Assembly: GCA_012270635.1 (NCBI GenBank)
Contig: JAAXHX010000233.1
Span: 1-8,907, forward strand
Reading direction: 5' to 3'
DNA: 8,907 nt
From: Dehalococcoidia bacterium
GTDB lineage: Bacteria; Chloroflexota; Dehalococcoidia; Plut-88900
Made by a program: the position numbers and the translations under genes. Every line of letters starts with the position of its first letter. Position 1 is the stretch's first letter. Of this stretch, positions 1 through 6,188 are shown one piece after another. The notes under the pieces were generated by a model. It saw nothing but the letters and a program-made list of their open reading frames with translations, was not told where the DNA came from and searched no databases.

Positions 1-323
1 ACGTTCTCCGCCATCCGGTCGGGGGAGATGAAGAAGGTGGGGGGCGCTTCCGTCACGGGAAGGCCCCGCAGCCCCGAGACCTGGTCGGTAATCCGGTCCA
101 CCACGTCATGGATGGATTCGGGAGGGGGAGAGGGTGCGGGTTCCGCTGTAGGGATTGGCGAAGGGTCCGCTGTAACGGTTGTCGCAAGGCTTCGAGCCGG
201 GGACTGCGTTGGAGCCGGCTCGGGGCTCGGGGTGGCGGGAGAATGCTGCACGCAGGCCGCCGCCAACGAGAGAAGGGCAACGATAATGAATGAGAAAACA
301 GCCGCGCGCGAGTAGGTGTTCAA
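1..323 (-). CDS. N-terminal part of a secreted lipoprotein (truncated by the window edge)
   Basis: An open frame of 107 codons runs off the left edge with no stop. The N-terminus has Arg6, a hydrophobic stretch at about residues 7-20 (AAVFSFIIVALLSL) and then AAAC with Cys24, which reads as a type II (lipoprotein) signal peptide. Residues about 25-70 form a Pro/Thr/Ser/Ala-rich linker. A folded domain starts near residue 74 and includes DQVSGLRGLPVTEAP and FISPDRMAEN. The VSxLRGLP-type opening resembles uncharacterised lipoproteins that I associate with Chloroflexota, but I cannot name a function. The start is assigned to TTG at 323-321: an in-frame TAA lies upstream, no in-frame ATG or GTG precedes the signal peptide, and this start gives a normal n-region. 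No convincing Shine-Dalgarno sequence precedes it. It lies 66 bp downstream of the kinase-like gene on the same strand, so it may be the last gene of that operon or have its own promoter. Confidence 0.72.
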   Translation of the reverse strand, partial: MNTYSRAAVFSFIIVALLSLAAACVQHSPATPSPEPAPTQSPARSLATTVTADPSPIPTAEPAPSPPPESIHDVVDRITDQVSGLRGLPVTEAPPTFFISPDRMAEN

Positions 324-389
324 GTGGGAAATTGCGTCGTTGGAGTGGTGGACATCCTCAATAGTGTAAACGAATTGGCAGGAATGAAG

Positions 390-998
390 TTACGCAACAG
401 ATAGTGCCAGCGCCCACATGAGAACGCCCGAGGCCAGGGGCACGGTCAGGTTGTCGTCGATGGGAATAGGTAGAAGCTCCACCAGGGCCCCGAGCCCCGC
501 CCCGCTCAACGCCACCCAGTATGGAGCGTCCAGCCCGGCTGCTATCAGCCCACACCCCACCGCCCCCGCCCCGGCTGCGAAAGCCGCGGTCCCCTCCACG
601 CTCTTCCTGCCTATACGCAGACGCCCGAACCGCCTTCCCACCGTTCCGGCCAGCGGGTCGCCGGCTGCCGCGAAGAGAAGGGCCAGTATTGCTATCTCTT
701 TGTCGAAAGCCAGGAAGGTGATCAGGCTCGAGGCCGTCATGTACGTGCTCCCCAGCACCCGACTCGACTCCGACTCCTTCAGCAGGACGGAGAATCGGGC
801 CAAGAACCAATCGTTGAACTGGGGGAAGCGGCGTCGGGCCAACTCCAGAGCGATGGACAAGCCCGTGCCCGCCCCGGCGATGGCTATCATCACCTCCCGG
901 TCCAGCCCGAGGGCCATGAGGGGCAGGGCAGCCGTGGCCAACAGGTGAAAGACACGCCGGTGAAGCCGGGGGGCGGGCTTGGGGTCGGGATGGGTCAT
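390..998 (-). CDS. Dolichol/polyprenol kinase-like CTP-dependent integral membrane protein (phosphatidate cytidylyltransferase superfamily)
   Basis: This 202-residue hydrophobic protein carries the hallmarks of the SEC59/DGK1/VTE5 kinase group. These are GDPLAGTVGRRFG at 113-125, GRKSVEG at 130-136, and a C-terminal acidic DDNLTVPL at 181-188, separated by membrane segments at about 35-53, 86-111, 133-155, 159-178 and 183-200. The RLHRRVFHLL stretch at 11-20 matches the usual basic/His N-terminal segment of the family. Known relatives use CTP to phosphorylate isoprenoid alcohols (dolichol, phytol, farnesol) or diacylglycerol at the membrane. The substrate here cannot be read from the sequence, but a polyprenol or phytol-like alcohol is a reasonable guess. 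The ATG at 998 lies 19 bp after the Fe-S scaffold gene, so the two are probably cotranscribed. The length is typical for compact bacterial members and no key motif seems to be missing. Confidence 0.8.
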   Translation of the reverse strand: MTHPDPKPAPRLHRRVFHLLATAALPLMALGLDREVMIAIAGAGTGLSIALELARRRFPQFNDWFLARFSVLLKESESSRVLGSTYMTASSLITFLAFDKEIAILALLFAAAGDPLAGTVGRRFGRLRIGRKSVEGTAAFAAGAGAVGCGLIAAGLDAPYWVALSGAGLGALVELLPIPIDDNLTVPLASGVLMWALALSVA

Positions 999-1017
999 GG
1001 GGGTTGGCCTGGAGATT

Positions 1018-1395
1018 TCAGGCGCCGCCCCGCGCTTCGAAAGAATCTAGGGCGGCGTTCAGCGAGTCTATGGCCAGAACGGCAGAGTGGAGCTTGGCCG
1101 GAGGTATGCCGTCCAGGGCCTCGGAAATGTGATGCCGGGTCAAGGCCCGGGCCTCGGGCAGGGATTTTCCTCTCACTAACTCCGTAGTGACGCTGCTGGC
1201 CGCTATGGAGGCGCTGCACCCGAGGGTTTGGAACCGGGCCTCGGCTATCGTTTCGCTCTCGATGCGCAGGTATAGCGTCATTGTGTCGCCGCAGACGGCG
1301 TTCTTCTCCGTCCCGACGCCCTCAGCGCCCTCGATGACGCCCACGTTTCGGGGGTTGTTGAAATGGTCGAGAAACTTCTTGCTGTACCGAGGCAC
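1018..1395 (-). CDS. iscU: IscU/NifU-type Fe-S cluster scaffold protein, third ligand cysteine replaced by serine
   Basis: This 125-residue protein aligns along its length with the IscU/NifU-N fold. It has YSKKFLDHFNNPRNVG at 4-19, NAVCGDTM with Cys35 and Asp37 at 32-39, TLGCSASIAASS with Cys60 at 58-68, and IPPAKLH at 97-103. IscU assembles a [2Fe-2S] cluster from desulfurase-derived sulfur and passes it to acceptor proteins in the cytosol. The usual motif is (L/I)PPVKxHCS, whose Cys both accepts sulfur and binds the cluster. Here the codon after His103 is TCT (Ser104), leaving only two cysteines in the whole protein. The substitution differs from TGT by one base. The start is GTG at 1395-1393, which gives the normal family N-terminus; no ATG precedes it and no clear ribosome-binding site is visible. 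It sits 25 bp after the cysteine desulfurase, its natural partner. It may be a true but altered scaffold or a diverged homologue with a carrier role. Confidence 0.88.
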   Translation of the reverse strand: MPRYSKKFLDHFNNPRNVGVIEGAEGVGTEKNAVCGDTMTLYLRIESETIAEARFQTLGCSASIAASSVTTELVRGKSLPEARALTRHHISEALDGIPPAKLHSAVLAIDSLNAALDSFEARGGA

Positions 1396-1420
1396 GTTCA
1401 GATGGCCGGGGCCCGGCGGG

Positions 1421-2596
1421 TCACGCCGCCCCCGAGACCCTTCTCAGCCGCTCCACTATCCCGGGCAGGACGTCGAGCGTCTTGTCGATGTCCCAGTCCT
1501 CGTTGCTCTTTCCGACGGTGAGCCGCAGGCTGCTCACGGCCCGCTCTGCGGGAATGCCCATGGCCGTGAGCACGTGGGACGGCTCCAGGGAACCCGACGT
1601 GCAGGCGCTGCCGCTGGAGGCCGCTATCCCCTCCATGTCCAACCCCATCAGGATCGACTCCCCCGCCGCCCCGTCGAAGCAGAAGTTGGCGTTGTTGGGC
1701 AGCCGTTCCGTCGGGTGGCCGTTGAGGGTGACGGCGCTGATTTTTGAGAAGATGCCGTCTATGAGCCGGTCGCGGAGGGCCTTGGAGTGCTCGTTGTTGA
1801 CCCCCTGCTCCTCGACGGCCAGCCGCAGCGCCGCCGCCGCCCCGACTATTAGCGGTATGTTCTCGGTTCCCGCCCGGCGGTTCCCCTCCTGGCTGCCCCC
1901 GTGCTGGAAGGGCCTGAAGGGAGCGCCGTTGCGCACGTACAGGACCCCGACACCCTTGGGCCCGTAGAACTTGTGGGCTGCCAGCGTCAGCATGTCCACT
2001 CCCAACCGGTCGACGTTGAGGTCCAGGACGCCCCCCGCCTGGGCCGCATCCGTGTGGAACACGATACGCCGCCCTAGCGACGCGGCCCGCTCTCTGACCG
2101 CCTCGCCTATCTCGGCTATCGGCTCTATCGTCCCCACCTCGTTGTTGGCGAGCATTATCGATACTACGGTCGTCCGCTCGGAGACGGCCTCGGCTGCCTG
2201 CGTCGGGTCTACCATGCCGTATTCGTCGACGCCCAGGTAGGTGGTCTCGAACCCAAAGTCGTCCAGGGCTTGGCAAGCGTGCAGCACGGCATGGTGTTCG
2301 ATGGCCGACGTAATGAGGTGGTCGCCCAGGTCCCGTTGCGCGAATGCGCCGCCGTACAGGGCGCTGTTGTCCGCCTCCGTTGCTCCGCCCGTGAATATCA
2401 CCTCCGGGGGAGAGCACCCGAGAATTTCGGCCACCGTCTCCCGGGCCTCCTCGAGGGCGGCCTGGCTGGCCTGCGAGACTGAATACACCCCCGAGGCGTT
2501 GCCAAAACGCTCAGAGAAGTAGGGCAACATCGCCTCCAGCACCCGGGGGTCTACGGGCGTGGTGGCGGCATGGTCCAGGTATGCCTGCCGTTTCAT
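1421..2596 (-). CDS. iscS: Cysteine desulfurase, class I (NifS/IscS family)
   Basis: This 391-residue PLP enzyme removes sulfur from L-cysteine to give alanine and an enzyme-bound persulfide used for Fe-S cluster and thio-cofactor synthesis. The sequence shows the N-terminal YLDHAATTPVD (6-16), TGGATEADN (69-77), the cofactor-stacking His in SAIEHHAVLH (His101/102), NNEVGTIEP (151-159), and HTDAAQ with Asp183 and Gln186. The PLP-binding lysine Lys209 lies in AAHKFYGPKGVG, and the catalytic Cys332 in SSGSACTSGSLEPSHVL. The long loop around Cys332 places it in class I (IscS/NifS) rather than SufS. Length is normal and all catalytic residues are present. The ATG at 2596 is preceded by GAGGGG on the coding strand. 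The gene starts 7 bp after the M50 protease stop and is followed after 25 bp by the IscU-like gene, so it most likely serves that scaffold. IscS and NifS cannot be told apart from sequence alone, so the symbol is provisional. Confidence 0.95.
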   Translation of the reverse strand: MKRQAYLDHAATTPVDPRVLEAMLPYFSERFGNASGVYSVSQASQAALEEARETVAEILGCSPPEVIFTGGATEADNSALYGGAFAQRDLGDHLITSAIEHHAVLHACQALDDFGFETTYLGVDEYGMVDPTQAAEAVSERTTVVSIMLANNEVGTIEPIAEIGEAVRERAASLGRRIVFHTDAAQAGGVLDLNVDRLGVDMLTLAAHKFYGPKGVGVLYVRNGAPFRPFQHGGSQEGNRRAGTENIPLIVGAAAALRLAVEEQGVNNEHSKALRDRLIDGIFSKISAVTLNGHPTERLPNNANFCFDGAAGESILMGLDMEGIAASSGSACTSGSLEPSHVLTAMGIPAERAVSSLRLTVGKSNEDWDIDKTLDVLPGIVERLRRVSGAA

Positions 2597-2603
2597 AGCC
2601 CCT

Positions 2604-3524
2604 CTACGTCCGGGACAACTGCACGTCTATAACCCCGACTATCTGCGAACCGTTCGTTACGAATGCGCGGGACACGCTGTTCTGGTGCATGTAGTCCAGG
2701 AGCGTCAGGGCGTTGACCTGCGCGGGAATCTGCAGGGCGTCGGGTGGGCTGGGCAGGCCGGTGTAGGGAGACATCACGTGGTAGGCCGAGAAGCCGCTCA
2801 TCTTCTCACGGGTCCTGGCCCCCCTGTAGCCGGCGATGGCCGTCTGCAGCATCCAGAAGCCTATGAACCCCAGCCACAGTCCGCTGAGCCACTCCCCCAG
2901 GAAATAGACCAGGCTCATTCCACCGACGCAGACCAGGAGCGCCACCCCGCACCCCCCGAGGGACGCGTAGACCGTTCCTCGTTCCCGGCTGCGGGTAACG
3001 GCCCACACCGCCGACCTTACGAGCTGGCCCCCGTCCAGGGGGAGGCCCGGCATCAGGTTGAATATGGCAAGAATCACGTTCGCGCCCAGCAGATAGACCG
3101 CCAGCATCTCGATATGCTCGTTGCCGGGGCCCGTTAGGTAGAGATACGCAAAAAGTGCAGCGCCTATGACCAGGTTGACCGCGGGTCCTGCTATCGAGAT
3201 CAGGGCCTCGGTGCGGGGCCGATCTGCGGCCTTGGTCAGGTAGGCCACACCCCCGAACAGCCACAGCGTAATGCTCTTGACGGGAATGCCGTGCAGCTTG
3301 GCAACCAGGCTGTGGGCCAGCTCGTGGAGCAGGATGGAGGTGAAGAACAGCAGGGTGTAGACCCCCGCCACGGTCCAGACCTCCACCGAAGACCAGTGGG
3401 GGAACTGGTTGGGCAGGTGGTACTGCCCTCCGGGTATGAGGAGCACGGCAAAGATGATTAGCCATGTGAACTCTATCTTCACCGGTATCCCGAAAACGCG
3501 GGCTATTGTGATTGAGCTGTTCAT
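2604..3524 (-). CDS. Site-2 protease family (peptidase M50) intramembrane zinc metalloprotease with short CBS-like tail
   Basis: This 306-residue polytopic membrane protein resembles the SpoIVFB/Rip3 branch of M50 proteases, which cut transmembrane segments of anti-sigma factors or other substrates. It shows the zinc motif HELAH (67-71, catalytic Glu68) inside a membrane segment, GGVAYL at 91-96, and the second motif NLMPGLPLDGG (156-166), whose Asp164 should be the third zinc ligand. Hydrophobic segments lie at about 18-31, 50-66, 107-130, 140-157, 188-208 and 213-230. The final ~60 residues (VMSP at 250-253, VTNGSQIVGVIDVQL at 289-303) look like a single short CBS half rather than the usual CBS pair. 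The frame stays open far upstream, but that part is antisense to cinA. ATG 3524 gives the family-type start MNSSITIARVFGIPVKIEFTW (residues 1-21, read here as the N-terminus). ATG 3560 is unlikely because it overlaps a TATAAT box. The desulfurase begins 7 bp downstream. Confidence 0.9.
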   Translation of the reverse strand: MNSSITIARVFGIPVKIEFTWLIIFAVLLIPGGQYHLPNQFPHWSSVEVWTVAGVYTLLFFTSILLHELAHSLVAKLHGIPVKSITLWLFGGVAYLTKAADRPRTEALISIAGPAVNLVIGAALFAYLYLTGPGNEHIEMLAVYLLGANVILAIFNLMPGLPLDGGQLVRSAVWAVTRSRERGTVYASLGGCGVALLVCVGGMSLVYFLGEWLSGLWLGFIGFWMLQTAIAGYRGARTREKMSGFSAYHVMSPYTGLPSPPDALQIPAQVNALTLLDYMHQNSVSRAFVTNGSQIVGVIDVQLSRT

Positions 3525-3558
3525 CCGGCGTGCCGATTGCGGGGGACTGGCTGGACCC

Positions 3559-3564
3559 ATTATA
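3559..3564 (-). promoter_or_regulatory. Candidate -10 box of the M50 protease/Fe-S operon promoter
   Basis: On the minus strand this reads TATAAT, a perfect sigma-70 -10 hexamer, about 35 nt upstream of ATG 3524. Transcription would begin near 3552 and leave a leader of roughly 28 nt. A clear -35 hexamer is not visible at 16-18 bp. The position argues against the alternative start ATG 3560, which overlaps the box. Confidence 0.45.
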
Positions 3565-3614
3565 CAACCCTGGATCGAACACCCCCGTCGACAGGCCCGG
3601 CTATTCGGGCCGTG

Positions 3615-3623
3615 TGCTATACT
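3615..3623 (+). promoter_or_regulatory. Candidate extended -10 promoter of cinA
   Basis: TGCTATACT fits the extended -10 pattern (TG, one base, then TATACT with five of six consensus bases). It lies 45 bp before the cinA ATG and predicts a start of transcription near 3630. No good -35 is visible, as is common for extended -10 promoters. It sits about 50 bp from the opposing TATAAT box, so the two divergent units share a very short control region. Confidence 0.45.
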
Positions 3624-3668
3624 CGCCTCTACACCTGACCCGACTCCCTTCCCTCCCGACTGAGCGCC

Positions 3669-4898
3669 ATGCGGGCTGAAATAGTATCCATAGGCACGGA
3701 GATCCTCCTCGGTGAGATCACCGACCTCAACGCCCCCTTCCTCGCTTCTCAGCTCCCCCTCCTGGGCATCGACCTCTACCGTATCCACCAGCTTGGGGAC
3801 AACAAGGACCGGCTGGTCGAGACCTTCCGCGCCATCTGGTCCCGCGCCGACCTGATAATGACCACCGGCGGCCTCGGCCCCACCCAGGACGACGTCACTC
3901 GGGAGGCGGTGGCGGAGCTGGTCGGTGAGGAGATGAAAGTCGACGCCGACCTCGAAGTCCAGCTGCGCGCCTTCTTCAAGAACCGCAACTACCCCATGCC
4001 CCTGTCCAACCTCAAACAGGCCACCCTCATCCCATCCGCCCGGCCGGTCTACAACCCCCGGGGCACGGCGCCCGGGTGGTGGGTCGAAAGCGGGGACAAG
4101 CTCATAGTCTGCATGCCCGGGCCGCCGGGCGAGATGCAGCGCATGTGGAACAAGGAGGTCTCCCCCGAGCTCAAGAAGATTGGAGCCCCCGGCGTGCTGG
4201 TCTCTAGGACCATCAAGACCTTCGGCCTCAGCGAAGGCGGTCTGGACGAGATGGTGTCCTCCCTCCTTTCCTCCACCAACCCGACCATCGGCGTATATGC
4301 CAAGGACGATGGCATACACCTCCGCATCACGGCCAAGGGTGAGGACGAAAGCACGGCTTCGGCGCTGCTAGAGGACATGGAGGCCCGGGTCGATGACATC
4401 TTGGGAGACTACATCTGGGGCAGAGACGAGGACACGCTGGAAGGAAACGTGGGCAAGATGCTGCTGTCCAAGGGCCTGAGCCTTACGACCATGGAGTCGT
4501 GCAGCGGCGGCCTGCTGTCCAACATGATCACCAACGTCCCCGGCAGCTCCCGGTACTTCAAGGGTGGTGTGGTCTCCTATACCAACGAGGTGAAGATGGC
4601 CAACGGCGTGGACGGCGACACCCTGGGTCAGCACGGCGCCATAAGCCGGGAGACGGCCCAGGCCATGGCGCAAGCGTGCCGGGAGAGAAACGGCGCCGAT
4701 ATGGGGGTGGGCATAACCGGGGTCGCGGGCCCCGACCGGAGCGAAGGCAAGGACCCCGGGACCGTGTACTTGGGAATATCGACCAGGCGGGGGACCCGGT
4801 CGGTGGAGCTCAACCTCCCCGGCATCCGGGTGCTGGTAAAGCAGAGGGCCGCCATTGCAGCCCTCTACGAGCTCCAAAAGGAACTTCAGGCCCTGTAG
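3669..4898 (+). CDS. cinA: CinA family protein: N-terminal MoCF/COG1058 domain plus C-terminal PncC-type nicotinamide-nucleotide amidase
   Basis: This 409-residue protein has the usual two-domain CinA length. The N-terminal molybdopterin-binding-like domain (about 1-170) has EIVSIGTEILLGEITDLN (4-21) and TTGGLGPTQDDVTREA (65-80). In characterised relatives this domain acts as an ADP-ribose/CoA pyrophosphatase. A middle linker domain spans about 175-250. The C-terminal domain (about 255-409) has MESCSGGLLSNMIT (275-288) with the conserved Ser277, then GSSRYFKGGVVSYTNEVK (292-309), and GITGVAGP (348-355). It is the NMN deamidase (PncC) type that converts NMN to nicotinate mononucleotide in pyridine-nucleotide salvage. 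The loop after GITGVAGP reads DRSEGKDPGTVY instead of the common GG-rich PEKPVGTVY form and looks slightly shorter; activity is probably retained but this is not certain. The ATG at 3669 gives the canonical N-terminus, with no strong Shine-Dalgarno sequence. An alcohol dehydrogenase follows after 33 bp. Confidence 0.94.
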   Translation: MRAEIVSIGTEILLGEITDLNAPFLASQLPLLGIDLYRIHQLGDNKDRLVETFRAIWSRADLIMTTGGLGPTQDDVTREAVAELVGEEMKVDADLEVQLRAFFKNRNYPMPLSNLKQATLIPSARPVYNPRGTAPGWWVESGDKLIVCMPGPPGEMQRMWNKEVSPELKKIGAPGVLVSRTIKTFGLSEGGLDEMVSSLLSSTNPTIGVYAKDDGIHLRITAKGEDESTASALLEDMEARVDDILGDYIWGRDEDTLEGNVGKMLLSKGLSLTTMESCSGGLLSNMITNVPGSSRYFKGGVVSYTNEVKMANGVDGDTLGQHGAISRETAQAMAQACRERNGADMGVGITGVAGPDRSEGKDPGTVYLGISTRRGTRSVELNLPGIRVLVKQRAAIAALYELQKELQAL

Positions 4899-4931
4899 CA
4901 ACAGTCCGTTAGCCCCGAGAGGAGCCCTTCA

Positions 4932-6026
4932 ATGAAAGCAGCCGTACTTTACGAACCCAACACCCCATTGGTAATCGAAGAACTGGACCTTGATTCCCCG
5001 AGGGCCGGCGAGGTCAAGATAAAGGTCGGTGCGGCGGGCATCTGCCGGAGCGACCTCCACTTCATGAACGGGGACGCCAAGTGTCCTCTCCCCATAGTCC
5101 TCGGCCATGAAGCCGCCGGCACAGTCGAAGAAGTTGGCGAAGGCGTCACCTCAGTCGCCCCAGGCGACCGTGTAGTCATCGCCTTCGTCTCCACCTGTGG
5201 AAGGTGTGAGAACTGCGTGATCGGCAGGCCCAACCTCTGCCTCACCCGGGGCAAGTTCGTCATGTCCCAGTTCGACGGCACCAGCCGACTCCGAAAAGGC
5301 GACACCTCCGTCGCACAGTTCGACCAGATGTCCTGCTTCGCCTCCCACACCGTGGTCCCCGAGTCGGCCTGCATCCCCGCCCCCGACAGCCTACCCCTGG
5401 AGATAGCCGCCTTCATCGGCTGCTGCACTACCACGGGCGTCGGGGCCGTCCTGTACAACGCCAAGGTGGAAGCCGACAGTACCGTAGCCGTCGTCGGCTG
5501 CGGCGGCGTCGGGCTCAACGTGATCATGGGCTCGGTCCTCGCCAACGCCCGACAGATCATCGCCGTGGATATAAACGAAGGCAAGCTTGAATTCGCCATG
5601 AAGTTCGGGGCCACTCACTCCGTCAACCCGACCCAGCAGGACGCCGTGGAGCAAGTTAAACAGCTCACCGGTGGCATGGGTGTCGACTATGCCTTCGAGG
5701 TCTTCGGCTCCCCCGACACCACAGCCATGACCTACGACATGACCAAGAAGGGCGGCACCGCAGTGGTCGTCGGAATCTCCCCCTGGGGCACGAAAGCCCC
5801 CATCGACCCCGTGGCCCTCGTCCGAGACGAAAAGGTCCTTAAGGGCTGCTACTACGGTTCCGCCCGCATGAGCGCCGACATGCCAAAGCTCATCGACATG
5901 TACCTCGCCGGCAAGCTGGCCCTCGACGACCTAGTCACCCGGCGCTACTCCCTGGACCAGATCAACGAGGCCTACGAAGACCTGGAGCGCGGCGAGATCG
6001 GGCGGGGAGTCATCACCCGGTTCTAG
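4932..6026 (+). CDS. Zinc-dependent medium-chain alcohol dehydrogenase
   Basis: This 364-residue MDR-superfamily oxidoreductase probably interconverts an alcohol and an aldehyde or ketone using NAD. The GroES-like domain has AGICRSDLHFMNGD (35-48) with Cys38, and GHEAAGTVEEVGEGV (58-72) with His59 and Glu60. It also has the structural-zinc cluster at Cys89, Cys92, Cys95 and Cys103 (CGRCENC then PNLC). The next zinc ligand is Cys164 in FIGCCTTTGVGA. The Rossmann fold shows VVGCGGVGLN (187-196) and an acidic residue in AVDINEGK (Asp213), which favours NAD over NADP. The Cys-rich lobe and Cys38/His59/Cys164 set resemble class III-type or mycothiol/NDMA-dependent ADHs, but the substrate cannot be assigned. 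The start at ATG 4932 is well supported by GAGAGGAG at 4917-4924, 7 nt upstream. It follows cinA by 33 bp, so readthrough is likely, though no functional link between them is obvious. A strong hairpin follows the stop. Confidence 0.93.
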   Translation: MKAAVLYEPNTPLVIEELDLDSPRAGEVKIKVGAAGICRSDLHFMNGDAKCPLPIVLGHEAAGTVEEVGEGVTSVAPGDRVVIAFVSTCGRCENCVIGRPNLCLTRGKFVMSQFDGTSRLRKGDTSVAQFDQMSCFASHTVVPESACIPAPDSLPLEIAAFIGCCTTTGVGAVLYNAKVEADSTVAVVGCGGVGLNVIMGSVLANARQIIAVDINEGKLEFAMKFGATHSVNPTQQDAVEQVKQLTGGMGVDYAFEVFGSPDTTAMTYDMTKKGGTAVVVGISPWGTKAPIDPVALVRDEKVLKGCYYGSARMSADMPKLIDMYLAGKLALDDLVTRRYSLDQINEAYEDLERGEIGRGVITRF

Positions 6027-6054
6027 CAGGCCCGTCCAAGCGTGAGACCCTTGG

Positions 6055-6081
6055 GGCGGCCCCGGTCTGACCGGGGCCGCC
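6055..6081 (+). terminator. Rho-independent-like terminator after the alcohol dehydrogenase
   Basis: A perfect 12-bp stem (GGCGGCCCCGGT paired with ACCGGGGCCGCC) closes a 3-nt CTG loop, 29 nt after the stop codon. It is followed by TTAAACATATT, a weak and interrupted U-tract. The GC-rich stem and its position between two cotranscribed-strand genes fit transcription termination of the cinA-ADH unit; the poor U-run leaves some doubt. Confidence 0.75.
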
Positions 6082-6174
6082 TTAAACATATTGGCCGGGG
6101 AGAAGGGCTGGGGCCCTAAGGCCCTGCCAATGTCCAAACCTGGCAGGCTTCACGGCAATCGTCCCCCAGGCTAT

Positions 6175-6178
6175 GAGG
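6175..6178 (+). promoter_or_regulatory. Shine-Dalgarno site that supports the GTG start of the TauE/SafE gene
   Basis: GAGG lies 10 nt before GTG 6189. No ATG precedes the first membrane segment in this frame; the next in-frame ATG is well inside the conserved first TSUP motif, so the GTG is the best start. Confidence 0.5.
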
Positions 6179-6188
6179 TACACGACCC

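Noticed and set aside
28..315. Plus-strand 95-residue Gly-rich frame at the left edge
   Set aside because: It is the complement of the Pro-rich linker of the minus-strand lipoprotein, which gives Gly-rich antisense translation.
418..948. 176-residue plus-strand frame opposite the kinase-like gene
   Set aside because: Low-complexity Ala/Pro/Arg composition and complete overlap with a protein that shows clear family motifs on the other strand.
1398..2417. 339-residue minus-strand frame inside the cysteine desulfurase
   Set aside because: It overlaps the complete desulfurase in another frame and its Arg/Gly/Pro-rich composition is typical of a GC-rich shadow frame.
3525..4319. Long minus-strand open frame that extends the M50 protease upstream by about 265 codons
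   Set aside because: It is antisense to the well-conserved cinA gene, has no recognisable domain, and the M50 family N-terminus begins at residue Met of ATG 3524. It stays open because of the high GC content.
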